The position numbers and the translations under genes were made by a program. The notes under the pieces are model-generated. The model worked only from the letters and a program-made list of their open reading frames with translations, ran no database searches and was not told where the DNA came from. A stretch of DNA of 64,000 nt, from positions 1-64,000 of the forward strand of contig DASRIS010000201.1 in assembly GCA_035649895.1 (NCBI GenBank), read 5' to 3'. Shown here in pieces: positions 33,121-41,930 of the stretch. Source of the DNA: DASSUC01 sp035649895. Its GTDB lineage: Bacteria; Actinomycetota; Actinomycetes; Mycobacteriales; Micromonosporaceae. Within the stretch, counting starts at the first letter, position 1; each line of letters begins with the position of its first letter.

Positions 33121-33898
33121 GGGGCGTCAGGTCACCGGTGCCGGCCGCACCCCTCGACCCGCTGGCGGGTGTCCCTGGCTCACGCGCGGGTCCGAACCGG
33201 CGCGCCGCGGCGTACGCCGGTTCGCGCACCTCGGCCAGCGGGCGGTGCCAGCGCAGGCCCTGCGGCGGGTTGCGGACCGGGTCGAAGCGCAGCGGTGGGT
33301 CTGCCGCAGCATGCTCGCGGGCGGTGAGCTTGAGCGAGCCGAACTGGTGCCACCCGCCGAACGGCGTCGCCACCAGCAGGCGGAACCACAGCGGCTGGCG
33401 GGCCGCCTCGCTCGCCACCCCGTCGAGGCGGACCGCGGGCCGGCGGCGGGCGGGCACCGCGGCCAGCAGGACCGGACCGCGCGGGGAGGAGTAGGGCAGC
33501 AGGCTGGCGTACCCGGAGTTGACCGGGTCCCGGCGCGGGACCAGCAGGAACCTGGTGAGCGGCGAGAGCCCGGTGGTGGCCAGCAGCACGTCGTGCCGCT
33601 GGCCGGCATCGCCTGCCCAGGTCAGCGCCAGGCCGAGGATGTCGGGGAGCTTCGCCGGCAGGCCCACCGCCCGGGACAGCCGGACCAGGCCGTGGTCCTC
33701 GCCAGGCTGGTCGAGCCATGCCGAGCCCCACGGCTCGATACTGCCGGTCCGGTTGACGACCGCGTGGAGGACCACGCCCTTCGGGTGCAGCGGGCGGTCG
33801 CGGCGGACCGCCGCCACGGCGCCGAAGACCGCGCCGAGAGCCGGCCCGGCGATGCGGGGCAGCCGCACCGCCGCCATCTGGCGACCAGGTACGTGCAT
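33086..33898 (-). CDS. conserved actinobacterial protein (phosphodiesterase-annotated, catalase-like family)
   Basis: This 270-aa soluble protein belongs to an actinobacterial family that is often annotated as phosphodiesterase and resembles small catalase-fold proteins. Family marks are LHPKGVVLHAVV, WLDQPGEDHGLVRLSRAVGLPAKLPDILGLAL, LLATTGLSPLTRFLLVPRRD and a central YASLLPYSSPRGPVLLAA. The C-terminal ~40 residues are low-complexity and overlap the neighbouring pseudogene, so the original end may be altered. Biochemical activity is not established by the sequence. Confidence 0.6.
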   Translation of the reverse strand: MHVPGRQMAAVRLPRIAGPALGAVFGAVAAVRRDRPLHPKGVVLHAVVNRTGSIEPWGSAWLDQPGEDHGLVRLSRAVGLPAKLPDILGLALTWAGDAGQRHDVLLATTGLSPLTRFLLVPRRDPVNSGYASLLPYSSPRGPVLLAAVPARRRPAVRLDGVASEAARQPLWFRLLVATPFGGWHQFGSLKLTAREHAAADPPLRFDPVRNPPQGLRWHRPLAEVREPAYAAARRFGPAREPGTPASGSRGAAGTGDLTPLTPAWGPCLSS

Positions 33899-34027
33899 CG
33901 CCCAGTCTTACCCGGCCGCACCCCAGCTAACCCACGCTGACCTTGGCAGACGCCATACATTGATACTTTTCTACATCTCGATAGTTCGGTACGTTAATTA
34001 TCGTCATCGATACGAAGGGAGCCGGTC
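33899..34027 (+). promoter_or_regulatory. AT-rich upstream region of the PGRP gene
   Basis: Between about 33955 and 34015 the sequence becomes unusually AT-rich for this genome, and CGATA/TATCG elements recur (CGATAG, TTATCG, CGATAC), giving overlapping dyads before GAAGGGAG and the ATG. It is the likely promoter/operator; exact -35/-10 boxes are uncertain. Confidence 0.45.
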
Positions 34028-34711
34028 ATGACTCTTGGCGTCAACCCCCAACTGCCCCGGCGCAGGCTGCTGGGCGGCGCCGCCGCACTCGCCGGCGGCG
34101 TGGTGCTGGGCGCGGGCACCGACCTGGCCCGGCCCACCGCGGCGCGGGCCGCGGTCCCGGTGCCCTACTGCTACACGCGCTATGAATGGGGCGCCCGGAT
34201 GGCCACCGGGACGATCCGCTACCTGGACCGGATGCCGGACCACATCATCGTGCACCACACCGCCAGCGCGAACACGACCGACTTCTCCCTCGCCGCCGCC
34301 TTCCGAGTCTCCCGCTGGATCCAGGACCTGCACATGGACACCAACGGCTGGATCGACTCGGGGCAGCAGCTGACCATCAGCCGGGGCGGGTACCTGATGG
34401 AGGGACGCCAGCTGAGCTTCCGGGCGATCTGGGAGCGGCAGCACGTCAGCGGGGCGCAGTGCGCCAACCACAACGACCACACCATCGGCATCGAGAACGA
34501 GGGCCACTACGTGAGCAACTCGGTGCCGTCGACGCTCTTCGAGTCGCTGGTGAGCACCTGCGCCTGGCTGTGCGACTTCTACAACCTCAACCCGTACGTC
34601 GCGATCGTCGGGCACCGGGACTTCGTCGCCACCCTCTGCCCAGGTGACGTGCTCTACGCCCGGCTGCCGGAGCTGCGTAACCGGGTGGCGGCGGTGCTGA
34701 GCGCGGGCTGA
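34028..34711 (+). CDS. Tat-exported PGRP/amidase-2 domain protein
   Basis: This 227-aa peptidoglycan-recognition/N-acetylmuramoyl-L-alanine amidase-like protein is secreted by the Tat route, as shown by PRRRLLGGAAALAGG and cleavage near ARAA. The amidase fold shows the zinc ligands: HIIVHHTASAN (His), GHRDF (His) and CPGD at the end (Cys), plus IGIENEGHY. It would cleave or bind the peptide stem of cell-wall muropeptides outside the cell. ATG 34028 follows GAAGGGAG at a good distance. Confidence 0.9.
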   Translation: MTLGVNPQLPRRRLLGGAAALAGGVVLGAGTDLARPTAARAAVPVPYCYTRYEWGARMATGTIRYLDRMPDHIIVHHTASANTTDFSLAAAFRVSRWIQDLHMDTNGWIDSGQQLTISRGGYLMEGRQLSFRAIWERQHVSGAQCANHNDHTIGIENEGHYVSNSVPSTLFESLVSTCAWLCDFYNLNPYVAIVGHRDFVATLCPGDVLYARLPELRNRVAAVLSAG

Positions 34712-34721
34712 CCACTCTCAC

Positions 34722-34747
34722 CGGTGCCGCGCGGCTGCGCGGCACCG
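34722..34747. terminator. hairpin between convergent PGRP and kinase genes
   Basis: CGGTGCCGCG and CGCGGCACCG form a perfect 10-bp stem with a 6-nt loop, 10 bp after the PGRP stop. There is no clear U-tract, as is common in actinomycetes. It could serve either strand. Confidence 0.7.
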
Positions 34748-34763
34748 TGCCGATCCACGCCAT

Positions 34764-34796
34764 CGTGCTCATCAGTCCAACGTGCTCATCAGTCCA
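34764..34796. repeat. 16-bp tandem duplication at the kinase 3' end
   Basis: CGTGCTCATCAGTCCA occurs at 34764-34779 and again at 34781-34796. The second copy contains the stop codon of the kinase gene, so the first copy is a duplicated stop region. Confidence 0.85.
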
Positions 34797-37008
34797 GCGC
34801 GAGAGCGAGGACGTCAAACTCCAGCAGGCGCCCGTCCTTGGGTCGGAACGTCAGGTACGCGACACGCCCGTCGACGGTGAGCCGGTCGGGCGTCGCGTCG
34901 CGGAACGGCTCCGGCAGGCGCACCTGCCACGGGGAGTCGCCACCGAGGTCCAGCGCGGCGACCATGTGCTCGGTCGCGGCCAGCACGCCGTTCCCGCCTG
35001 GGGCGGGCGCCAGCCGCGCGCCGCGCAGGTTGGTCTGCCACCTCTCCGCGCCGGTGACGAGGTCGTACGCTCTTAGTACGTCGGCGGCGACCACCACCAG
35101 GGAGCCCACCGTCTCCATCATGGCGATGGGCATGGGTGAGCCACCCTGCCAGACCTGCCGACCATCGGCGACGTTGAACGCCTGTACCAGCTGGATGTCG
35201 CGTATCACAACCTGACCAGCGGCGATGCGCCCCTCGCAGCGCCGCCACAGCTGCTCTTCAGGACCAGACCGCGGACCAGGTCCCGGGCCTGGTCCTGGAC
35301 CGGGACCTGGTCCGGGCCCGCCAGGACCGCTGCGTGGCTGGTCGGACGGCTCCGGCGGCGCGCCGTACCCCTGTTTCCACAGTTGCTGGCCGGTGGCCGC
35401 GTCGTAGAGCCCGATCTGGACCTTGGCGCCGGCCGCGTCCAGGTCACGGGTGACCAGCCGGGTGGCGTCCGCCGCCTTGGGCTTCCCGGAGCTACCTCGG
35501 CGCCCGCCGGCCAGCGCTGGACGCTTGACCCGCCATAGCTGGTCACCGCGCCGGTTGATCGCGACCGTGGCCGTACCCAGGTGCAGGAAGGCACGGTCCG
35601 CGGAGACCGCGACCCCACGGATCTCCACCGGCACCCCATCCGGGTTGTCGCCACGGGCCGCCACCTTCTCGGCCGCTGCCATCTCGTTGGCGAACCGCTG
35701 CGCTCCCGTCACGCCATCCAGCAGCCAGGCCCGCGCCAGATCAGTGACGAGGATCCCGTCGCCCCACGACATCAAGGTGACCGCGTCTCCCGGCAGCTTC
35801 TGCCGCCAGACCTCCCGCCCCTGCAGGTCGACCGCCCTCACCACAGATCCGCTCGCGGTGACCAGGAGCGAACCGCCCACCACCACGATCCGCTCGCCGG
35901 GTTCCCGACCCGCCGGCTGGTTCTCCAGGAGCGGCGCCCCAGACCGGGCCTGCCATAGCACCCTGCCCGGCTGCGGCGAGCCGGTCTGGGGCAGCTGCGC
36001 CTGCGGCGAGCGGGAGCCCTCATCCGTCCGGCGACGGTCGAGGGCACCGAGGGCGCCGAGGGCGCCGATCCCCCCGAGGGCGGCCACCCCGACGAGCCCA
36101 CCGATGGCTAGCACCCGGCGGCGTGAGGTCCGCCCATTGGCCGCGCCGACTGCCAGGGGGCCAGCGACCGGCGCCCTCTCCCGGTGCCACCCCGGTGACG
36201 GTGCGGAGATGCCCGCGCCGACGAGGATGCGGGACAGCTCTGACGCCGTCGGCCGGTACTTCGGCAGCGGGCTGAGGCAGCGCACGATGAGCGGGCGCAG
36301 GTCCTGGGGCACCCGGGAAAGGTCGAACCGGCCGAGCGTGATCTGCATGATCTGCTCGTACACGGTGCCGTCGTCGACGAGGCTCCGGCCGGTGGCGGCG
36401 AAGACCAGCGTGGCGCCGAGGGAGAAGACGTCACTCGGGGGGCCGGCGTCGTCCCCGTGGAGGCGCTCGGGTGCCATGTAGGACGGCGTCCCAACCACCA
36501 CGCTCTTGGTCATCCGGGTCTCGTCCGCGGCGAGCGCCACGCCGAAGTCGATGATGTGCGGCCCGGCGTCGTCCAGGAGCACATTGCTCGGCTTGAGGTC
36601 GCGGTGCACAATGCCGGCACGGTGGATCGAGGTGAGCGCCTCCGCGAGGCCGGCGGCGAGGATGAGCACTGCACCCGGTGCCAGCGGTCCGTCTTCGTCG
36701 ACCCGCTGCTCCAGGCTCGGGCCTTCGATGTAGGCCGTCGCCAGCCAGGGCGCCGGGGCATCGGTGTCGGCATCCACGACCGCGGCAGTGAAGAGCGGGC
36801 TGACCGAGCGCATGGCCGCCACCTCGCGCGCGAACCGGCGGCGGAAGGAAGGGTCGTCGGCGAGCTCCGCGCGAACCACCTTGATCGCCACCCGGCGCCC
36901 GGTCGCGGACTGCCCCAGATAGACCCGCCCCATCCCGCCGCCGCCCAATACGCCGAGCAGGCGGTACGGTCCGACAGCGCTGGGATCTGTGGTGTTGAGC
37001 GGTCTCAT
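34789..37008 (-). CDS. transmembrane Ser/Thr kinase with external PQQ-like beta-propeller
   Basis: This 739-aa eukaryote-type kinase (Hanks motifs LGGGGMGRVYLG, VAIKVV, HRDLKPSNVLLDD, IDFGVALA, TPSYMAPE) lies at about residues 15-275. A single membrane helix follows (VLAIGGLVGVAALGGIGALGALGAL, about 310-335). The C-terminal ~380 residues are PQQ-like propeller repeats (for example GREVWRQKLPGD, GQQLWKQGYG, GRQVWQGGS, GAERWQTNLRG). A (GP)n-rich hinge at about 570-590 breaks the propeller. The external propeller would sense a ligand. ATG 37008 behind GAAGGTGGG was preferred to the earlier GTG at 37044. Confidence 0.9.
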   Translation of the reverse strand: MRPLNTTDPSAVGPYRLLGVLGGGGMGRVYLGQSATGRRVAIKVVRAELADDPSFRRRFAREVAAMRSVSPLFTAAVVDADTDAPAPWLATAYIEGPSLEQRVDEDGPLAPGAVLILAAGLAEALTSIHRAGIVHRDLKPSNVLLDDAGPHIIDFGVALAADETRMTKSVVVGTPSYMAPERLHGDDAGPPSDVFSLGATLVFAATGRSLVDDGTVYEQIMQITLGRFDLSRVPQDLRPLIVRCLSPLPKYRPTASELSRILVGAGISAPSPGWHRERAPVAGPLAVGAANGRTSRRRVLAIGGLVGVAALGGIGALGALGALDRRRTDEGSRSPQAQLPQTGSPQPGRVLWQARSGAPLLENQPAGREPGERIVVVGGSLLVTASGSVVRAVDLQGREVWRQKLPGDAVTLMSWGDGILVTDLARAWLLDGVTGAQRFANEMAAAEKVAARGDNPDGVPVEIRGVAVSADRAFLHLGTATVAINRRGDQLWRVKRPALAGGRRGSSGKPKAADATRLVTRDLDAAGAKVQIGLYDAATGQQLWKQGYGAPPEPSDQPRSGPGGPGPGPGPGPGPGPGPRSGPEEQLWRRCEGRIAAGQVVIRDIQLVQAFNVADGRQVWQGGSPMPIAMMETVGSLVVVAADVLRAYDLVTGAERWQTNLRGARLAPAPGGNGVLAATEHMVAALDLGGDSPWQVRLPEPFRDATPDRLTVDGRVAYLTFRPKDGRLLEFDVLALALD

Positions 37009-37336
37009 GCCCACCTTCACGACAGCCCTGCAAACAATCCCCACGGATACTAGTCGGCGAGAATGCGCGGGTGTATCGGGTCCCTAGCGCGCTGCTCCGA
37101 CTGCTGGTAGGAGCCGGTGAACATCACTTTCCACTCTTCTGCCCCGAAGCAACACGACGGAGCTTCCACGGTTTCGGTGCGCCGGGTGTATGTGCCCATG
37201 ATCGAGGATTACGCGCGCCACCCCGGCCACGCCGACCCGCTTCGAAGCGGATCGACGCAGCTACCAGAGCCAGGGTCTGCCGCGGGCAGCGCTGAGAGCT
37301 GCGGCGGGCAGCATCAGGGTTAGCCGCGTACAGCGC
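37009..37336. other. intergenic region between kinase and ECF sigma factor
   Basis: No gene is supported in these 328 bp. Two short overlapping frames on the plus strand have no ribosome-binding site, family motif or codon bias. The kinase promoter should lie in 37010-37100. The rest is unassigned. Confidence 0.5.
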
Positions 37337-38863
37337 TCAGGGGCACGGGTTCGGGGCGGTCGTCGCCGGGCTGGAGGCGGTCCGCCCGTCCGCCGCAACG
37401 GCCGTCACCCACCAGGTCACCGATGCCGCCGCCATCGGGCCGACGGTGGCCCGGGCGTCAGCACCGTCCACGGCCATCGGCTGGCTGCGCAGGACCCGCA
37501 CCCGCCAGAACAGCCGGGCGCTGGCCAGGCTCCCTCCGGTCGTGGTCAGGCCCACGGTCAGGGTGTACGACGGCGCGCCGGCACAGGCCACCCGGCCCAC
37601 CGCCCGCACCGCGAACGGGACCACGAACACGGTGGACGGTGCGGTGCTCGGACGCGGCGGGGGCGATGGGCCCGCGGTCGGCTGCCCGCCTGGCGGCGGG
37701 GCGCCGACCGCCCCACCGCCGGTCGTCTCGGCGGCGGCCGGAGCGCTGCCGGGTGCGGGCCCGGTCGGCGATGCCGCGCCGAAGCCCGGCTGGCCCGGCC
37801 CGGCGGACACCGCCGCGGTCGGCGGCGGGACCGATGGGGTGACCGCGGCCAGGTGCGGCGCTGCCGTCGGCTCGTACGCGGCGAGAGCTGTGCCGCCCAA
37901 GGCGAGGAGCATGGCGACGGCCGCCGTAACCGCGGCTGCGCGCCGGAGCCGGTGCTCGTCGGAGCGCGGAACCCCGGTCGCGGGGTCGAGAACCGGCCCG
38001 ACGCGCCCATCCGGACCAGCGTTCGGAGCGTTCGGAGCCTTCGCACCACCCGAACCGCCCGGACCGCCCTGGCCGCCCGGCTCACCCGCCCGGCCCGGCT
38101 CGCCTGCACCGGGACCGGGACCGGGCCGGCGCAGCGGAGCCACGGCGAACGGCAGCGCCGCGTACGCGGAGAGCAGCGCGGCCGGGCTGAGCAGCTCACG
38201 GCGGCGCAGCCCGCACTCGTCGCAGCCGGCGGCGTGCCGGTGGATGCGCTTGCGCAGCAGGGTGGTCAGCTGCCCGTCCCAGCCGTGCAGCAGCGCGTCG
38301 AGCCCGGCGCACCGGCCGCCGCCGGCCCGGGCGATGAGCAGCGCCCCGAGCGCCGTCTCCAGCTGGGTCCGGGCGCGGGAGAGCCGGGCGTGGGCGTGGT
38401 TGGCGGGCACCCCGAGCACCGCGCCGACGTCGGCGGCGGACAGGCCGTGCCGGACGGCGAGCTCGATCACCTCGCGGTCCGGCGGGTTGAGCCCCGCCGC
38501 CGCGGCGGTGACCAGCGCCCGCACCTGCGCGGCCTGCACCCGCGCCGCCGGGTCGGTGCTGTCCGCCGCCGGCTCGTACGCGTCGGCCAGCGGCACGCTG
38601 CGCCGTCGCAGGCGCAGCGCACGCAGGCACTGGCTGCGCGCGATCGCGTAGAGCCAGGCGCCCAGCCGGTCCGGCTCGCGCACCTGACCCGCCCGCTCCC
38701 CGGCGATGAGGAACGTGTCCTGGACGACATCGGCAGCCGTCTCGGCGTCGCCTACCAGGGAGCGGCAGTAGGCGAACAGGCGGTCGGCGTAGCGGCGGTA
38801 GGCGCCGTCAAGGCCGCGCGGGTCCCCTGCGGCCATCGCCGCCACAAGGGCACGGTCGTCCAT
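37337..38863 (-). CDS. ECF sigma factor fused to a membrane-spanning, Pro-rich extracellular region
   Basis: This 508-aa protein begins as an extracytoplasmic-function sigma factor: region 2 (YRRYADRLFAYCRSLVGDAETAADVVQDTFL) and region 4 (LNPPDREVIELAVRHGLSAADVGAVLGV) occupy residues 1-170. A zinc-finger-like element of the anti-sigma type (HRHAAGCDECGLRRRELL) follows. A Pro/Gly linker leads to one membrane helix (AAAVTAAVAMLLALGGTALAAY, about 310-330). A Pro/Ala/Thr-rich stretch and a beta-like external domain with two Cys end the protein. It seems to carry its own membrane tether and sensor, so it may be self-regulated. Target promoters are unknown. Confidence 0.85.
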   Translation of the reverse strand: MDDRALVAAMAAGDPRGLDGAYRRYADRLFAYCRSLVGDAETAADVVQDTFLIAGERAGQVREPDRLGAWLYAIARSQCLRALRLRRRSVPLADAYEPAADSTDPAARVQAAQVRALVTAAAAGLNPPDREVIELAVRHGLSAADVGAVLGVPANHAHARLSRARTQLETALGALLIARAGGGRCAGLDALLHGWDGQLTTLLRKRIHRHAAGCDECGLRRRELLSPAALLSAYAALPFAVAPLRRPGPGPGAGEPGRAGEPGGQGGPGGSGGAKAPNAPNAGPDGRVGPVLDPATGVPRSDEHRLRRAAAVTAAVAMLLALGGTALAAYEPTAAPHLAAVTPSVPPPTAAVSAGPGQPGFGAASPTGPAPGSAPAAAETTGGGAVGAPPPGGQPTAGPSPPPRPSTAPSTVFVVPFAVRAVGRVACAGAPSYTLTVGLTTTGGSLASARLFWRVRVLRSQPMAVDGADARATVGPMAAASVTWWVTAVAADGRTASSPATTAPNPCP

Positions 38864-38926
38864 GCCCGCACGGTACGCACCCCGGGCAACCCGGCTCCCT
38901 CGATACGGCTTGGCGCCGCGGCCCCG

Positions 38927-40573
38927 CTACGGCTTGGCGCCGCGGCGCAGCCGGACCCACCGGTACCCGTACCCGGCGAGGTCGAGCGAGTCCAGCTTGC
39001 CGGGCGGCGGGTAGTCCTGGTCGGCGAAGACCTCGACCGGGTCGGCCGCCTCCCCGGACAGGCTGCCCAGGTCGACGGTTGCTGCCTGCTCCCCCAGGTT
39101 GTGCAGGAACAGCATCGAGCCGGACGAGCCGTCCGCGCGGTGGGCCAGCACGCCCGGCGGCATCGGCGCGTCCACATGCGCGCAGCTGCCCGCGCCCACC
39201 TCCGGGCTCTCCCGCAGGATGCGGACCATCCGCTCGAACCAGAACAGCAGCGAGCCCGGGTCCCGCTGCTGGGCGGCGACGTTGACGCGTCGGTAGCCAT
39301 ACTCCCCACCAGATATCACCGGGCGGACCAGCTCGGCCGCTGCGGAGAAGCCGGCGCCCGGAGCCGCCGACCATTGCATCGGGGTACGGATGGCCGCCCG
39401 CCCCGGCAGCGACAGGTCCTCGCCCATCCCGATCTCCTCGCCGTAACGCAGCACCGGCGTCCCGCGCAGGGTGAACTGCAACGAGTACGCCAGGCGCAGC
39501 CGGCGCTGGTCCCCGCCAAGCATCGGGGCGAGCCGGCGGCGGATGCCCCGGTCGTAGAGGCGCATGCCGGGGTCCGGGCCGAACGCCGCGAAGACCTCCT
39601 CACGCTGCTCGGCGGTGAGCCGGGACAGGTCGATCTCATCGTGGTTGCGCAGGAAGGTGGCCCACTGCCCGCCGCGGGGCAGGGCCGGGGTGTTGCGCAG
39701 GGCCTCGATGACCGGCTCCGGGTCCTGCCGGGCCAGGGCCAGCACCAGCTGCCCGTTGAGCATGAAGTCGAAGAGCATGTGCAGCCGGTTGCCGGAGCCG
39801 CCTTTGTCACCGAAGTAGGCGACGAGCTGGTCGGCCTCGACGTTCGCCTCGGCCAGCAGCACCGCGTCGCTGCGGCGCCAGGTGGCGTGCTGGCGCAGCT
39901 CGGTCAGGTAGTCGAAGTCCTTGGGCGGGCTGGGGTTACCGGGCTCGGTGAGCTCGATGATGAAGGGCACCGCGTCGATGCGGAACCCGCTCACGCCGAG
40001 CTGTAGCCAGAACCCCACGATCTTCCTGACCTCCTCGCGCACCGCCGGGTGGGCGAAGTTGAGGTCCGGCTGGAAGTCGTAGAAGCGGTGGTAGTACCAG
40101 GCACCGGCGGTCTCGTCGTAGCTCCAGGTCTCGTGCTGCTCGCCGGGGAAGACCATGCCCTGGAACCGGTCCGCCGGCTCGTCAGCCGACCACACGAACC
40201 AGTCGCGGTACGGCGAGGCCGGGTCGCTGCGGGCCGAGACGAACCAGGGGTGCTCGTCCGAGACGTGGTTGACCACCAGGTCCATCATCACCCGGATGCC
40301 CCGGTTGCCGGCCTGGTGGACCAGCTCCACGAAGTCGCCGAGCGTGCCGAGACGGGGGTCGATGCCGTAGAAGTCGGTCACGTCGTACCCGTCGTCACGC
40401 CCAGGCGTTGGGTGGACCGGGTGCAGCCACAGGCAGGTCACGCCGAGCCGGGCCAGGTAGTCCAGCCTGGCGACCAGGCCGGGCAGGTCGCCCACGCCGT
40501 CGCCGTCGGAGTCGGCGAACGTGTCGACGTCCAGGCAGTAGACGACCGCTTCGGAGTACCACCGCTCAGCCAT
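38927..40573 (-). CDS. GH13 trehalose synthase/alpha-amylase-like enzyme
   Basis: This 548-aa cytosolic glycoside hydrolase family 13 protein is closest in pattern to trehalose synthase (maltose to trehalose) or related alpha-glucan enzymes. Conserved regions are DLVVNHVSDEHPWF, GFRIDAVPFI (nucleophile Asp), LLAEAN (acid/base Glu) and LRNHDEID (third Asp). The N-terminus (WYSEAVVYCLDVDTFADSDGDGVGDL) and the C-terminal beta domain are in place. TreS proteins usually begin with a WYK.A..YEV.VR motif; Cys-Leu-Asp here is a deviation, so exact specificity is uncertain. The gene lies downstream of an XRE regulator, with three short repeats in between. Confidence 0.85.
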   Translation of the reverse strand: MAERWYSEAVVYCLDVDTFADSDGDGVGDLPGLVARLDYLARLGVTCLWLHPVHPTPGRDDGYDVTDFYGIDPRLGTLGDFVELVHQAGNRGIRVMMDLVVNHVSDEHPWFVSARSDPASPYRDWFVWSADEPADRFQGMVFPGEQHETWSYDETAGAWYYHRFYDFQPDLNFAHPAVREEVRKIVGFWLQLGVSGFRIDAVPFIIELTEPGNPSPPKDFDYLTELRQHATWRRSDAVLLAEANVEADQLVAYFGDKGGSGNRLHMLFDFMLNGQLVLALARQDPEPVIEALRNTPALPRGGQWATFLRNHDEIDLSRLTAEQREEVFAAFGPDPGMRLYDRGIRRRLAPMLGGDQRRLRLAYSLQFTLRGTPVLRYGEEIGMGEDLSLPGRAAIRTPMQWSAAPGAGFSAAAELVRPVISGGEYGYRRVNVAAQQRDPGSLLFWFERMVRILRESPEVGAGSCAHVDAPMPPGVLAHRADGSSGSMLFLHNLGEQAATVDLGSLSGEAADPVEVFADQDYPPPGKLDSLDLAGYGYRWVRLRRGAKP

Positions 40574-40646
40574 GCGCTGGTGAGTCCCCGGGGTGGCGGT
40601 CGGGCAAACGCCGACCGCGCTGGCGGGGGCGGCCGGCGCGGTCAGG

Positions 40647-40717
40647 CACGAGGTCAGCGGTCGAGCACAAGATCGGCGGTCAGGCGGGGCAACGGTGGGG
40701 GCACGAGGTCGGCGGTC
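40647..40717. repeat. three 16-bp imperfect direct repeats upstream of the GH13 gene
   Basis: CACGAGGTCAGCGGTC (40647-40662), CACAAGATCGGCGGTC (40666-40681) and CACGAGGTCGGCGGTC (40702-40717) lie in the spacer between the XRE regulator and the GH13 gene. Direct repeats of this size upstream of a gene are possible operator sites. Confidence 0.6.
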
Positions 40718-40720
40718 GGG

Positions 40721-41680
40721 TCAGGCGGACTCGGCGGTGAGCGCGGGCACCACCGGCACGATCTGGACCGTTGGCGCTGCCGGCAGGCCGGGCCCTGACG
40801 TGTGTGGTTGCCCGGCGGGGGCAGGCGCCCCGCTCCGCAGCGGTGAGGTGCCCTCGCCTGCCTCAGCAGGTGGCTCGGAACCGGCCACAGCAGGTGGCTC
40901 GGAGCCGGCCTTGCGGGCGGCGGCCTGCTCGATGCGGGTCGACAGCTCAGCCGCCAACCGGCGCATGACAGCGGCGGGCTTCGGCCCGGGGCGGTCCTCG
41001 CGGAACGCGGCGTCCACGGAGAGCCGGGCGGCGCGCTCCTCGGTCAGCGACCGGCCCCACAGCGCGGCGGCCGCGGCGATCACCACGATCGACGCGACGC
41101 CCAGCTTGCGCGCGAGCTTGTCCTCGACGTCACCGGCGCCAGCCTCGGCCACCGCCAGCGCGCGGATGTCCACGTCGCCCAGGCCGGCGTCGCTGATGTC
41201 GCGCATCTTGCGCGCCGCCCGGGCCAGCGCGCCGTCGCCCCCCTCCAGGGCGGCGAACGGGGTGCCCGGGGTGCGGAACGGCCGCCGGTAGACCCCGGCG
41301 GTCAGCACCTCGCGCAGGTAGGAACCGGAGACCGGCACCGGGGCCGTGCCGGGCGCCCCGCCCAGCACCACCGGGTCGTCGCCGAGGAGCAGGTCGGCCA
41401 GGCTGACCCGGTGCCCGAACGCCTCGCTCAGGACCATGGGCAGCGCGACGAGCTGCTCCGCGGTCGGAGCCCGCTGGCCGCGCTCCACCGCGGCCACCCA
41501 CTGGGCGGTCCAGCCCAGCCCGTAGTAGCGGGCGGTCCGTACTACGTCGTCGTGGCTGGCCGTCGCGTCCAGCCGCAACCGGCGCAGGTTACGGGCGATC
41601 AGCGCGCGTACGGTAACCGGATTGGCGGCGTCGACCGGCGCCTTCTCCACTTCCGTTTCCGTATTGCTATCGGCGTTCAC
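40721..41680 (-). CDS. XRE-like HTH regulator
   Basis: This 319-aa protein has an N-terminal helix-turn-helix of the XRE type (LIARNLRRLRLDATASHDDVVRTARYYGLGWTAQWVAAVERG, about residues 28-70). The middle is a helical region with one hydrophobic stretch (GVASIVVIAAAAALWG, about 196-211), and the Pro/Ala-rich C-terminal tail has a duplicated AGSEPPA element. The hydrophobic stretch is too isolated to be sure of membrane insertion. It lies just upstream of the GH13 gene on the same strand and could regulate it. Ligand and targets are unknown. Confidence 0.75.
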   Translation of the reverse strand: MNADSNTETEVEKAPVDAANPVTVRALIARNLRRLRLDATASHDDVVRTARYYGLGWTAQWVAAVERGQRAPTAEQLVALPMVLSEAFGHRVSLADLLLGDDPVVLGGAPGTAPVPVSGSYLREVLTAGVYRRPFRTPGTPFAALEGGDGALARAARKMRDISDAGLGDVDIRALAVAEAGAGDVEDKLARKLGVASIVVIAAAAALWGRSLTEERAARLSVDAAFREDRPGPKPAAVMRRLAAELSTRIEQAAARKAGSEPPAVAGSEPPAEAGEGTSPLRSGAPAPAGQPHTSGPGLPAAPTVQIVPVVPALTAESA

Positions 41681-41930
41681 GAATCATGACGCTAACCGCG
41701 GTCACCACACCCCGCAACGCCACCCGCCGTATCGGGCAGAGCAGCGACCTGGCCGTATGCAGATAGACCTGTGTTATCGGGACAAACCACGATCACCCGC
41801 GTGACGCAGGTTACGTTCTCCAAAGCGCCGCGCCCCGGTTGACCATAGGCTCCCGGTATGGCAGCCGTCAGGCTCGCTCCGGCGTACGCCGCTACCGGGT
41901 GGCGCGGCGGGTGACCGTACCCTCACGGCT

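Noticed and set aside
35265..35335. GGACCAGGTCCCGGGCCTGG-type repeats as a CRISPR or regulatory array
   Set aside because: The repeats encode the (Gly-Pro)n hinge of the kinase in frame. They have no spacer structure.
37853..40006. 717-aa open frame on the plus strand
   Set aside because: It runs antisense across the sigma factor and GH13 genes and shows no domain, start signal or normal composition.
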